DNA of 64,000 bases from Multifurca ochricompacta (Eukaryota > Basidiomycota > Agaricomycetes > Russulales > Russulaceae), in contig WTXG01000064.1 in NCBI GenBank assembly GCA_022496185.1, positions 1-64,000 of the forward strand. Reading direction: 5' to 3'. A program made the translations under genes and the position numbers. The notes beneath the pieces are model-generated. The model was not told where the DNA came from. It made no database searches and saw only the letters and a program-made list of their open reading frames with translations. Shown here piece by piece: positions 11,747-22,416 of the stretch (its first letter is position 1; each line of letters starts with the position of its first letter).

Positions 11747-13261
11747 GTGGCTTCCAGCCGCAGTCAGACCCTCTTCCGAGAAGAACTTATCGAGCGCAGA
11801 GACGAGAATAATCTTTCACAGCAAGTACTTGGCTCTGCCGCCTGGAAAGACTTTGAGTCCGAGTTTGGATACTACGTCTATCACGACGGAAGATACCAAC
11901 CGGTAGAATACGACAACGAAAAACGAGTTTGGTATTGTATCCGATATTCAGACAGTCGAAACTCTTGGGTCATGACCAGACCTGCCCCACCTGAATTTGG
12001 ACTAGGCCCGTGGAGAGAAAACCCTCCGGCCATTGTCACGGACTCCAAACCTGAGGAGTACGTCGAAGATCCTAGTGAAGAAGAAGCACCGGCATTAGCA
12101 GCGACTACGTTTCCGGTTGCACCCGCAGTTGTCACGATCAGAGCCCCTGCTTTGACAACTCCCCAGATATCAATACAATCCACAGAAACCGTCACCTTAC
12201 CTCACCCACTCATGTCTACCATCGCTGCCCAACTTCCAGATCCCGCCCCACCAGTCCCAGCAGCACCTCCACCAAACATTCCTCCCCCATCGGGACGGCT
12301 GTCGGGAGTATTACCCCAGACATTCATGGGAGATCGCTCGCAAAGCAAGAAGTTCATGTTGGAGTTCATGACCTTCAAGAACTTCAATCATGATGTCCCA
12401 CAAATCGTTAACCCGTTCCAGCGTGCCAATCTGTTCCTTTCATTGATCCGAGGGGATGCGGTGGACGACTGGACGATGGAGCAGTTGGAGTGGCTAAATG
12501 AGCAGGTTGAGAGCGGGCGTCGTACCACAAGCAAAGGCCTTTGGGAGACCATCGCTGAAAGGTTCAAAGAGGCCTTCACAGACGGGCAAGCCAAACAGAA
12601 GGCAGCCCGGGAGTTGAAATCCCTCAAAATGGAGAAAGGCGAGTTAGATGCATACATCGCCAAGTTCAGAAGTCTGGCCAATAGAGCCGGCTACGACACA
12701 GATGAGGAAGCCACACTGGACCTCTTCTCGCAAGGGCTACCCAACCCTTTGGTTAAAAATATTATACAGTTCCATCATCCCCACGATTGGGATACTTGGG
12801 TTGATGCTGCCCGACGGCAGCAACAGGACTATTTGGACTTCCAAACACGATTTGGAGTCGACACCAAGAAGGGAAAGACCCGAGACCAGTGGAAAGCCGC
12901 TTTCGGAGTAAAACCTGCCCATCATACCCAGCGGGATCCAAATGCTATGGATACCTCTGCGGATCGAGCCCAAGCCCGGGCAGCACTCACAGACGATGAG
13001 CGGCAGACGTTGATGAAAGAGGGACGATGCTTCCGCTGCAGAGCTTTGGGACATATGTCTCGAGATTGTCCCAAGAAAGGAGCACGAGCCGCCACGGCAA
13101 CCATTACACCAGAGAGCCCCGCTCAGAACAACCCGCCCACCGTGGACAAAAGATCAAAGGAGGAAAAAGCCCAGGATATATGGGCTAATATGATGAAGGA
13201 GAGTGAGGAAGTATGCGCTATATTGGTAGAAAAGGCTTTCGCGAAAAAGGATTTTTGTTAG
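11747..13261 (+). CDS. GYP3 Gag
   Basis: Retrotransposon capsid/nucleocapsid protein, up to 504 residues. It has a proline-rich region (about residues 140-180), a gag capsid domain (about 190-370, with DDWTMEQLEW and the retrotransposon-gag-like AYIAKFRSLANRAG) and one CCHC knuckle, CFRCRALGHMSRDC, near residue 430. The frame opens at GTG 11747. No ATG is in frame until 11971, past a conserved-looking N-terminus, so either the start codon is lost or translation starts unusually. The end overlaps the pol frame by 49 nt, with pol in the -1 frame. An A-rich stretch near 13249 could serve frameshifting, but no classical heptamer is evident. Confidence 0.85.
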   Translation: MASSRSQTLFREELIERRDENNLSQQVLGSAAWKDFESEFGYYVYHDGRYQPVEYDNEKRVWYCIRYSDSRNSWVMTRPAPPEFGLGPWRENPPAIVTDSKPEEYVEDPSEEEAPALAATTFPVAPAVVTIRAPALTTPQISIQSTETVTLPHPLMSTIAAQLPDPAPPVPAAPPPNIPPPSGRLSGVLPQTFMGDRSQSKKFMLEFMTFKNFNHDVPQIVNPFQRANLFLSLIRGDAVDDWTMEQLEWLNEQVESGRRTTSKGLWETIAERFKEAFTDGQAKQKAARELKSLKMEKGELDAYIAKFRSLANRAGYDTDEEATLDLFSQGLPNPLVKNIIQFHHPHDWDTWVDAARRQQQDYLDFQTRFGVDTKKGKTRDQWKAAFGVKPAHHTQRDPNAMDTSADRAQARAALTDDERQTLMKEGRCFRCRALGHMSRDCPKKGARAATATITPESPAQNNPPTVDKRSKEEKAQDIWANMMKESEEVCAILVEKAFAKKDFC

Positions 13262-16200
13262 GCTCAAACCCATCGGCCTGGGCACGAGCACTCCATGTTA
13301 CCTCTGTGTATGCTAGTCGTTTCAAGTCATTGAAAATACCAGTACATTTTGAAACTACACAGAGGACGGCCGACCGAGACATCTTAGTGGACTCTGGAGC
13401 CACGGACAATTTCATTCATCCACGACTCGTACGAACAATGGGCCTGGGAAGACTGGCACTTCCCCAGGAGAAGAATATCTGGAATATCGATGGGACAGCC
13501 AGTCGTGCCGGGAAAATCACCCATTATACAGACCTAAAAGTCCAAGTTGGAGAAATGACAAAAGTCATTCGCTTCCTGATTATGGATCTAGGCGATGAGG
13601 ACCTCATCTTGGGATATCCATGGCTTGCGGCTTTTGAACCAAAAATCAATTGGGCTGATGCGACCATGGATAAGGACTCATATCCAACTATTATCACGTC
13701 GTTGGGTTATGATTATGCAATCAGGCATCCAGTGATCAAAACTACACAGACGGAAGAAAGAGAGGACCCTGGTCGGTGTTATGCCACCAAAGCGTCAGAA
13801 TTGGCCCAGAAGGCTGTACAGGGACAAGCTGAGAAAACTTACCAGGACGTGGTACCAAGTGTCTATCAACGGCACTGGAAGGTATTCTCCGAGGAAGAAT
13901 CACATCGCTTCCCCCCAGAGCAACCATGGGACCACGCCATTGACTTCCTCCCAGACACGCCAGCCGCTATAGACTGTAAAGTCTACCCATTGTCCCAAAC
14001 CGAACAGGTGGCACTTACGGAATTCCTTGAGGAACATTTAGCCAAGGGATACATTCGCCCATCCAAGTCGCAGTACGCCTCGCCCTTCTTCTTTATCAAA
14101 AAGAAGGATGGCAAGCTGCGACCAGTCCAGGACTACCAGAAAATTAACATGTATACGGTGAAAAACGCCTATCCCCTACCTCTCATTTCCGAACTCATCG
14201 ACACCATGCGGGATAAATCCCTCTTCTCAAAAATGGATGTACGATGGGGTTACAACAACGTTAGAATCAGGGAAGGCGACCAATGTAAAGCGGCATTCAA
14301 AACGAACCAAGGATTGTTTGAGCCAAACGTTATGTTCTTTGGACTCACTAATTCACCGGCAATGTTCCAATCCATGATGAATCACATCTTCCGAGATCTC
14401 ATCCTCACCGGCGAAGTAGTAGTCTATATGGACGACATCTTGGTTGCCACTGCCAATGATCTGAATCACCACCGAGAACGAGTACACCAGGTGCTTGACA
14501 TACTGCATGAACACGATTTGTACCTCAAGCCCGCAAAATGCTCCTTTGAACAACAGAGTGTTGAGTACTTGGGAGTAATTCTGGAGGGAGGACAAGTGCG
14601 TATGGACCCCGTCAAGGTACAAGGAATTCGGGAATGGCCGACGCCGACTTGTGTAAAGGATGTCCGATCCTTTATTGGGTTCTGTAACTTCTACCGGCGT
14701 TTCGTTAAAGGATTTTCGGGCATAGCACAACCCCTCAATGACCTCCTAAAGAAGGATGTGCCATGGCATTGGAATACCAAACAACAACGAGCATTCAAAC
14801 GGATTAGAGACCTGGTCGGCTCAGAACCAGTACTCATTCAACCTGACCTGAGTCACCCCTTCGAGCTAGAAGTAGACGCCTCCCATTTCGCGAATGGAGC
14901 AGTATTGTATCAAAGGGACAATTCACAAGTACCGCACTCAGTGGCATACTACTCGGAAACCTTTTCATCCATGGAACGAAATTACGACATTTGGGATAGG
15001 GAACTCCTAGCCATAGTCAAGGCACTACGACACTGGCGACCGTACCTCGCAGGAAATCCTCACAAAACCATCATCTACACTGATCATTCCAACTTGTTGT
15101 ACTGGAAAGAGCCCCACAAGATCAGCCGACACGTAGCACGAGAGGTCCTTGAGCTTGAGGAATATGACTTTATCCTGAAGCACATTGCAGGGAGTCAGAA
15201 TGCGCGAGCAGATGCCCTATCACGAAGGCCAGACATGCATACTGGGGAAGACGACAATGACCACATAACTGTCCTCCCCGAGGAGGTGTTCGCAAAGACA
15301 GCCGTAGTCAGCCTCCATGACATGGACCTGTGGGCACAAGTCTCACAAAATATGAACCCAGAACTATGCCGCGCGTGGGCTGATGCCCACAACCTGAAAG
15401 AGATCAACGGTCTTTGGTGGAAGGATGGAGATCGACTCGTTGTCACCGGTGGCGACAACATTAAGAGGGGGGTGATCCACTTTCACCACGACCTCCCCTC
15501 CGCTGGTCACCCAGGCATTGCCAATACTTATGCCCTCACCAAACGTGATTACTGGTGGCCCAACATGAAAAAGGATGTCGAAGACTACGTGAAAGGGTGC
15601 ACAGACTGCCAGGCTAACAAAGTGAATACACACCCGCACCCTCCGGCAATGTACCCCATTACCCCTACTGCGTCCTTGCCATTTCAAACAATCGCCATGG
15701 ATTTCATAGTCAAACTACCCAACTCTAGAGGCTTTGACTCCATATTGACTATCACCGACCACGACTACTCCAAAGCAGCGCTTTTCATACCCTGCAAGGA
15801 GTCCATCACAGCAGAGGGAGTGGCCAAGCTCTATCTTGACCACATTTATCGACACTATGGCCTCCCAGAAAAGATCATCTCTGACCGAGACCCACGCTTC
15901 ACTTCGACATTTGCCAGAGCATTATGCAAGGTTCTGGACATACAGCAAAACATCTCGACAGCCTACCACCCCCAGACAGATGGACAGTCGGAACGCACCA
16001 ATCAATGGTTAGAGCAGTACCTTCGGTTCTGGTGCAATGGACGACAGGACAACTGGGCGGACTGGCTGGTGACAGCGGAGTTCGCACATAACTCCTGGCC
16101 TAACGGCACGACGAAAACCCCCCCATTTTCCCTTATCATGGGCTGGGTACCACATACCACATGGACCAATAAACCAACCAATGTCCCCACAACTGCACAA

Positions 16201-18051
16201 CGGCTCGGCCAATGGGATGAGATCCGGAAATCGGCCAATGAAAATCTGTTGAAGGCACAGCGAACCTTATCGGATAAACCCTCGATGTTACAACCCTACT
16301 CTTTTTCCTGACCCTGCACACCATGCCTTATTCTTTGCACCATCCTTGATCTCCTCCTTCTCTGAACCACTCTTTGATGCCCTTGGCCTGTTGCCTTGGG
16401 ACCTTCCTTGATGCCTGTGGCCTGTGGGCCCAGGACCCTACCCTGATTCCTGTGACATTGTTCATAGGACTGACCTCCCTTGCTGCCATTTACACCTAAC
16501 CTGCTGGTAGTTATGCTGCTACACTGTTGGATGTACACCACCCTTCCTTGCTGCCTTGGCTTATGCCTTGGCCACTGCTCCTGACCCTGTCCCTGTGCTT
16601 GACACCCATAGGAACCCCTGACATTGTCCCTGCCAATCTGACCAGTCCAGACAACTAGACGACTTTGGCTTGTACTTGACCCTCTGCCAGTCATGTGACT
16701 CCTGGCCATGTGACCCTTGGCCATGTGATCCTTGACCATGTGATCCCTGACCATGTGACTTTGGACCATGTGATCCCTGACCCTGATCACAGCATCTTCA
16801 TCTGATCATTTACCCCTTTCTGATCACATGGCCCATCTGGCTTATCATTTGCTTCTCTGATTCCTGTGGGAGTATTCCCACATCCACCCTGACTCCTGTG
16901 GGACCTGTTATCTCCCCATTTACCCCTGACCCTGGTGGGAATCCTCCCACACTGATATGACTCCTGTGGGGCTGTCCCACATGATTATGCTTCTGATAAG
17001 GCTTATCCTTATCATGGACTATATTTGACATCTTATCTGCTATTGGATGATAAGGACTCTGACCCTGTTCCTGATTAGCTACAAACCAGACCCCCATATA
17101 GTATATAAGACCCTGTAGACAGTTTGTACAACCCTAGATTTGACCTCTTGGGCCTTCAGCCTGGAGATCTTAGACCCCAGAATACATCAGAGCCTTTTCC
17201 CTCCTTTTGCGCCTTTGAGATTCCTACAGGGACCCCCATTGCCTCTGGCAATGGGTGTATGCCCTTCCCTTTGACCCCTCTTTTTCACTCCCTTGAGCTT
17301 CAGTCTGTTTGACATGCTTCTGGCACTGCAGCTGAGCCTGATTCCCACTCAACAGCCTAAGGGGATTAGCTCCCTTTGGCTGACTCTTCCCGTCTTTCTC
17401 TGTGCTTGGTTATAGCACAACTTCCTATCCACCCCGAAGCTAAGAGCCTGGCCCTGTTGAGCCAGGCTTGTTGTAGATCCCGGACCCACAGTGTCGGGTG
17501 CCGCGGATGTGGCTGACTAGTGCCGGACCAGTAACAGTGGACTCGCGCCAACCGGTGCACGTCACACAGCAACGCCCCACTGAGCGTTACACTCGAACTT
17601 CACACCTTATCGAGCCAATGAACAGGTTTGGCTGGAAGGGAAGCACATCCAAACGACGCACCCCACGGCTAAGTTGGCACCCCGACGTCACGGACCCTTC
17701 CGAATCACAAGGAAACTATCGGATGTGTCATATGAACTCAAACTTCCCCCTACATGGAAGATCCACCCCGTCTTCCATGCGAAGCTTCTGACACCATACA
17801 AAGAAACGTCCATTCATGGGGAAAACTTCCCAAGACCGCCACCGGAACTAGTCGATGGAAAAGCAGAGTGGGAAGTGGAGCAGATTTTGAACTCCGCTTA
17901 TCGAGGCCGAGGGCGCAAACTACATTACCTGATCAAGTGGAAGGGATTCCCAGACTCTGACAATTCGTGGGAACCAGCCGGGAATATCTTTGCCCCGGAC
18001 CTGATCACGGAGTTCCACTTACGACATCCTCAGGCGCCCAGAAACAGTTAA
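13213..18051 (+). pseudogene. GYP3 pol with chromodomain, interrupted by solo LTR b
   Basis: From ATG 13213: protease (VDSGATDNF, ~residue 58), RT (YMDD, ~405), RNase H (VDAS, ~554; YTDHSNL), integrase zinc region (~755-795, GHPGIANTYALTKRDYWWP and CTDCQ), integrase catalytic core (D in MDFIVKLP, D in ISDRDPRF, E in TDGQSERTNQ), and after the interruption a chromodomain near 17860-18000 (EWEVEQILNSAYRGRGRKLHY, LIKWKGFPDSDNSWEP). The frame is open to 16285, where the 1306-bp solo LTR begins, and resumes at 17597. Removing the LTR and one CTCGA copy gives a continuous frame to the stop at 18049-18051. So this copy was coding-competent until that insertion. Confidence 0.93.
16286..17591 (+). repeat. 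Solo LTR b (1306 bp), TSD CTCGA, inside GYP3 pol
   Basis: It begins TGTTACAACCC and ends GCGTTACA, flanked by perfect CTCGA at 16281-16285 and 17592-17596. A TATA-like TATATAAGA lies near 17101, about 500 bp before the end, which suits a long LTR read on the plus strand. The U3-like part has short tandem repeats of the type GACCATGTGATCCCT around 16680-16790. No coding domain was found. It is the third layer of nesting. Confidence 0.8.
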
Positions 18052-18123
18052 AAGGAGAGCAAACCCCCGACGTTTCTTCCCCAGAACAAAGCCTTACCAG
18101 CAATGTCCTAAACACAAACCAAC

Positions 18124-19287
18124 ATGTCCTCTTCCTTCATTGCTGCCTCTGCTGCTATTGACGCCTTCGCTGCCACTACGGTGGTCGTGGAAGCTTTCCC
18201 TTCCGCTCACCCCTCTACTCGTCCTTCCTCTCCCATCGACTACAACGCTGCTGAGGAACATGTTAAGAACCAGTCACCCAATCCGAACGACGACTTCACC
18301 CACTCCGAAGAACCCCATCCAAACGACCTCCTTGACATGGAGCAAGACAACGAAGTACCCGAGTTCCCATTCTTCGCCAACAATCCAAACTCCTCCATGT
18401 ACTTCCCACTCGAAATCACAATGGCTGATGGAACAAAAGAAATAGCTAAGTACATATTCTACACCAACGGAGGGATGGATGTCGCCGGCTGCATGAAAAA
18501 GGATGGGCCTGTGTATGGGGCCCCAGTTTATTTGGAAGAGCGATACATGGGTCGTCTTCACCACACAATGAGTGACGAACAGCTGGGACATCTTGCAGCT
18601 GACGACCCTCGAGCCTTTGCAATTGATGAGGTGCTGAACGACATGCAACTCCCGCGTCTCAAAGCCGAAGTAATGAGACTGCGGAAGACCCTCGCACTTC
18701 GCACCATGCTCAATACCCAGTATAAAGAATATGCAAAGCAGATGACAAGGCTCACAAGAGGCATGTTCCAAGTCGAGCAGGAGTTGACGGAGATTTGGAA
18801 AAGGCTGGAGAGAGGGGACGCATATCAGACCATTGCAGAGAGGTACGCTGACACATACGCCCGACCCCTTCCCCCACGATCGTTAGGAGCGGCACCACAA
18901 CTGCTGCCAAACCAATTCGAGATGCCGCGGATGCATGAGAATCCCCGGGGAGAAACTTGCTGGCAATGCGATAGCACGTACCACATCAGCTGGAACTGCC
19001 CCCTCAATCGCAAATGGTGTCGTCACTGCCGGAGCAACCTCCACTGGAGCAGATTCTGCATTTTCCGACGACTGGGAGTCGCTCCCACCATTGTCAACCC
19101 TTCGGGATGGTGTGGAAAATGTCTACGACACAATGCGGGGCATCGCGAGCTCGACTGTCCAGTGTACGACCTGTGCCGCCAGTGTGGACAGCGTGGCCCA
19201 TACGGTTTCCTGCGTACACATCAATGCGCGGCCGAAGAACCTACACCCTGGAGGATCGAAATCTGGCGGATGATTATGTGGACTTAG
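18124..19287 (+). CDS. GYP3 third ORF: post-pol protein with four zinc-knuckle-like modules
   Basis: An intact 387-residue ORF with ATG 18124, 73 nt after pol, in the place where env sits in other elements. Residues 1-95 are low-complexity, acidic and Ser/Pro-rich. Residues ~97-145 hold the motif shared with GYP2 (YFPLEIT...G...IAKYIFY). Residues ~160-260 look helical (LKAEVMRLRKTLALRTML). The C-terminus has CWQCDSTYHISWNC and CRHCRSNLHWSRFC, both exact C-x2-C-x4-H-x4-C. A variant follows, CGKCLRHNAGHRELDC (C-x2-C-x6-H-x4-C), then a degenerate CRQCG...HQC. No signal peptide or membrane segment is seen, so it is not an envelope protein. I infer a nucleic-acid-binding, nucleocapsid-like role. 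I do not recognise a named family. Confidence 0.8.
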   Translation: MSSSFIAASAAIDAFAATTVVVEAFPSAHPSTRPSSPIDYNAAEEHVKNQSPNPNDDFTHSEEPHPNDLLDMEQDNEVPEFPFFANNPNSSMYFPLEITMADGTKEIAKYIFYTNGGMDVAGCMKKDGPVYGAPVYLEERYMGRLHHTMSDEQLGHLAADDPRAFAIDEVLNDMQLPRLKAEVMRLRKTLALRTMLNTQYKEYAKQMTRLTRGMFQVEQELTEIWKRLERGDAYQTIAERYADTYARPLPPRSLGAAPQLLPNQFEMPRMHENPRGETCWQCDSTYHISWNCPLNRKWCRHCRSNLHWSRFCIFRRLGVAPTIVNPSGWCGKCLRHNAGHRELDCPVYDLCRQCGQRGPYGFLRTHQCAAEEPTPWRIEIWRMIMWT

Positions 19288-19333
19288 TACAGGATGATGA
19301 TGGTGCACGTCTCTAGCTGGGTCAGCTCGAACC

Positions 19334-19344
19334 AGAAGGGAGGG
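19334..19344 (+). other. GYP3 polypurine tract
   Basis: AGAAGGGAGGG, ending 3 nt before the 3' LTR, is the expected primer for plus-strand DNA synthesis. The same arrangement occurs before the related LTR at 31936. Confidence 0.75.
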
Positions 19345-19347
19345 TGA

Positions 19348-19926
19348 TGTTACGAACAGGGCCCAGTAGCCCTATTTTCTTCACTCTCCCCAACCGGGAC
19401 CCCACTCGTCCACCGACCCTTCACTTTCTCATTATGTCTCCCTCTTGGGACCCCTCACATGCGCTGCTTCCATCCCCATGACCGTTGTTTGGACTTGTAT
19501 ACCTACTGTTTGTCTATGATTGTCTTTCCTTATCTTCTTATCTTTACGACTGGACATTTACTTAATCCCCTATCAGAAGCCAGGCTTTATGCCGTCCGCT
19601 TTTGCATCTTTGGGCCCACATGACTCCGATATCCTTATCTATAGACGCCCGTTCATTTATGTATATAAGTCCGTCTTAGCTATGCTGTAGACTTTAGACT
19701 CGACTTATTGAATACATCGGTGTTTGTCTTTCGGACTTCCCCTTGCAATCTCTGACTCGTCTGTCTCAGTGCTTTCGGCACTCTCCGCTCACCATCGTCC
19801 TAGGGAACAGCCCCTTCGACTTTGACTCATCCCCTGAACTCCAAGAGGTCCTATTGACCTCTTATCTGAACCCTCGATCAACGCTGTCGCACAAGTCGTG
19901 CGGAACATCTCACACCGGACGTAACA
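19348..19926 (+). repeat. GYP3 3' LTR
   Basis: 579 bp, TGTTACGAAC to GGACGTAACA. The TATA box and the AGACTCGACTT 11-mer are conserved relative to the 5' LTR. It is followed by the TSD copy CACTG at 19927-19931. Confidence 0.97.
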
Positions 19927-20240
19927 CACTGTGTGATGTGCTGAGTTGTGTTGGGAGATCCATCAGCGTTTTGCAGTCGTTTGGGGATAGTTAATTGCCT
20001 TGTTGGGAGTTGGTATTTGATTATGGTTTTGAAATTAATAAAATTTTCTGTTGCTCCACTGTCTATGAGCACATTTATGTTGGCCATTGGTTTCACTCCA
20101 TGTAATGGGACAGATATTGTCATTGCTCTAATAGGTGATCTAAATACATGGTGTGAGATTAATGCTCGAATGAAGGCCGCATCATTCAAGCGATATAAAA
20201 ATCCTCGTCTCCTTTGAATTTGCTCTGCAGGGCGAGGCAT
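19927..20240 (-). pseudogene. GYP2 protease N-terminal part, cut by GYP3
   Basis: The minus-strand frame from about 20240 contains VLIDSGATENFINF, an aspartic protease active site, and stays open up to the GYP3 boundary. The matching C-terminal part (ILGYPWF) lies at 11091-10990. It overlaps the end of gag by about 55 nt in another frame, like the gag/pol overlap of GYP3. Confidence 0.85.
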
Positions 20241-22250
20241 TGTTCATCATTCATGGATCGAAGGGCTTTTGCAAGTGCATCGATGTCTATTTTGGAGGTC
20301 TCTATGATTTTCTGTTCTGGGGCTTTAGTGGGTACCGTCATGGTCATCAGGGGAATTTCCGTGATCGTGGCAGTCTGAGCCAGACTACTGGTGCTAGTAT
20401 TGGTATTAGTGCGTGGTTTCTTATTTGGGCAGTCTTTGATAAGATGTCCTTGGCGCCCACACTCAAAGCATTGGCCATCCTTCCTATATTGTTCCTTTTC
20501 CTCTGTCGTAATTGCCTTTTTAATGACATTGACTCCTTGTGGGTGTGGGTCTGACTCGCGTTTCTTATAAAATGTAAATTTGTTGCCTCGGGGTGGTGTG
20601 TTAGTTGTGGACCGTGTGCTGAGGGCGTCTTTGCTGTATAACCAATTGGCATGGTGCTTTCTGGCTGAGGCCGCTGCTTCGTCAAACGTCTTGGGTTGGT
20701 CAAATAAGAGCATAGTCTGAACCAATCGTGTGGGGAGTCCTTGGTGAAAGAATTGCTGAGCGGCCGGGTCATCAATATGGAGTTCGGCCCTTGTAGCCAG
20801 CGTGCGAAACTCAGTGATGTATTCATCAATATTAGAATCTCTCATTTGTAAGCGATCTAGCGCGTGCAGCGCTTTCTGTCCAGCCGCCATGTTGGCCCAT
20901 GCTTCTCGGAATATTTGTCTAAATTTGTCCCAAATGTACAGGACTCGGATGTTTCCTTCTTTGATATCGGTCAACCACTTGATTTGATCTATCACCCAGC
21001 AGTCCACTCGGGGCCCTCGTAACAACCCTAATGTAAATGTGACTCTTGTCCTTTTGTTTTGAACCATGGCCACTGTTTCATTTAGGCTGAAGAATAACTC
21101 AAGTTTGGCAAACCAGTCCATAGTGATGTCTCGGTCCCCGTCAAAAAAGGGTGGCGGTACGCCCATCATGGGCCCTCCTGAGTACATCATTCCCATCCCT
21201 GGAGCGGGGGGTCCTTGTGGTGGTTCATCAGGGTTCCTTCCTGACGTTCTGGATGGTCTGTCTTTGGGGCTCCGCTCAGGTTGACCGGTCTGTGATTCAA
21301 CGATGTCTTCCTCTGCAGCCCTCCTTGCCTGTCTGGTATTCGGTCTGGTTGTCATTGTGTGTGGGGTAGGTACTACTGTTGTGACGGTTTCCGATGACTT
21401 GTGACAGGTTTTGTGACAAAATGTGACGTTTTTCGAGTCGCGCGCGCGCGCGTTCAGTTTCGAGTTATGTGACTAGAGGGCTGATAATTCTTATGATCTG
21501 ATTGTTTAACTGCACACCACGCTTGTGCTACAGAGGGTGCAACCCCTCTTACTAATTCCCATCTTATTTCAGGGCCTAACCCCTGGAGCATCTGATTATC
21601 TGGATACTTACTGGAACCTTCTGATTAGCTTATATTTACTGATTGTACCTCACTCAGGATGTATTTAAGCTACTAGATTAACTGAGACAGACTTTAAGTC
21701 TGTTCTCTTGTATCTAATACAGGTGTATTCGACTTCACTAAGATCCACTTGAACTCCCTGAGTAGCAGCTTGAGGAGGCTTCTTCCCAGTAACTCTGCAG
21801 GGCTGATTGCTGCTGCTTTCGACTTCGTTTCCTGCACGTGCCCCCTCCATAACATCGTGGGCACTTGAAACTTTGAACTAAACTAGGCCTTCTCTGTTAG
21901 ACCTTGAATCTTGAGTGCGCCCCGCATCTTGAGGGCCTTCAGACATCGAAAACGTGACTGGACGCAGCAGACACCTGGCTGTGACAACTGTGCCTTCATT
22001 GTTCGGGGTGGGGCTGTCTGCTGCAGCAAGAAGAGCAAAGCAATTATGGAATTTGATTGGTAAGTTGCCATGTAACTGTGGTTCTAACTCATCTGTTAGG
22101 TATCAGAGTGGGGAGTGGTCTTCAAGAGATGCTTCCTCGGAGGTTGGAGATCGGGGATCACGCGCTGAGTAAGATGTTGCGCTGTTGGGATATGGGCAAG
22201 GGACATGGTGTTGTCTCCTTGCGGTTCAGGTGAGAGTGTTTCGAGTGCTT
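20186..22250 (-). pseudogene. GYP2 gag, split by solo LTR c
   Basis: Main part 21355-20186: capsid region with VPPPFFDGDRDITMDWFAKL, LLRGPRVDCWVIDQIKWL and a gag-type helical block, then one CCHC knuckle CFECGRQGHLIKDC near 20450. The frame continues upstream across solo LTR c (21380-21986): about 22250-21992 holds in-frame sequence (SYSARDP, FALLAAADSP) similar to the GYP4 relic at 29766-29930. Removing the LTR and one ACTGT copy keeps the frame, with one TGA near 22100. The start is probably near 22300 but cannot be fixed. Confidence 0.75.
21380..21986 (+). repeat. Solo LTR c (607 bp), TSD ACTGT
   Basis: It begins TGTGACGGTTTCC and ends GGCTGTGACA, with ACTGT at 21375-21379 and 21987-21991. 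TATTTAAG lies at 21662 and AAGTCTGTTCT at 21696-21706, 34 nt on. The same 11-mer and U5 features occur in the GYP2 5' LTR and the GYP4 relic, so it belongs to that LTR group. It contains a CG dinucleotide run near 21440. It sits in the GYP2 gag gene on the opposite strand. Confidence 0.85.
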
Positions 22251-22403
22251 GGTCACAGAAGTGTACTGATTGCTCCGATGTCAAACAGCTTCGGGGATCG
22301 ATAGTAGGTCTATGGTCGGGGTTCGGGTTCGGGTGTCAGGGCAAGGGACGCGTCGTCATCACCTTGCGCGTTTGGTGAGTTCTTGTGTCTTTCTGTTTGT
22401 AGG

Positions 22404-22414
22404 AAGTCTGTTCT
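22404..22414 (-). other. GYP2 self-priming primer-binding site
   Basis: On the minus strand AGAACAGACTT lies 2 nt after the LTR end. It is the complement of AAGTCTGTTCT in the same LTR (22719-22709), which starts 35 nt after the TATA-like TATTTAAAG (first T at 22754). This is the same geometry as GYP3. Confidence 0.65.
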
Positions 22415-22416
22415 AA

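Larger units (their letters stand above)
11149..19926 (+). mobile_element. GYP3, near-complete Ty3/gypsy chromovirus with third ORF, TSD CACTG
   Basis: Two 579-bp LTRs (11149-11727 and 19348-19926) bound the element, with perfect CACTG at 11144-11148 and 19927-19931. Internal order: self-priming site (11730-11740), gag (11747-13261), pol (13213-18051, split by a solo LTR), third ORF (18124-19287), polypurine tract (19334-19344). The LTRs differ at nine positions, so the insertion is fairly recent. It lies in the GYP2 protease gene on the opposite strand. After subtracting the inner solo LTR and one TSD copy (1311 bp) the element is about 7.5 kb. Confidence 0.95.

Noticed and set aside
11544..11906. 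Open frame crossing the GYP3 5' LTR
   Set aside because: A shadow of LTR and gag sequence, also present in the 3' LTR; TTG start.
13213..13261. Classical -1 slippery heptamer at the GYP3 gag/pol overlap
   Set aside because: The overlap contains an A-rich run but no X-XXY-YYZ heptamer in the gag frame.
18124..19287. Third ORF of GYP3 as an envelope gene
   Set aside because: No signal peptide, no hydrophobic membrane segment and no fusion peptide; the cysteines form CCHC knuckles.
22096..22112. GGTATCAGAGT as a tRNA-Met primer-binding site after an LTR
   Set aside because: It lies inside GYP2 gag sequence on the other strand. The nearby LTR ends at 21986 with a duplication and has no internal region.
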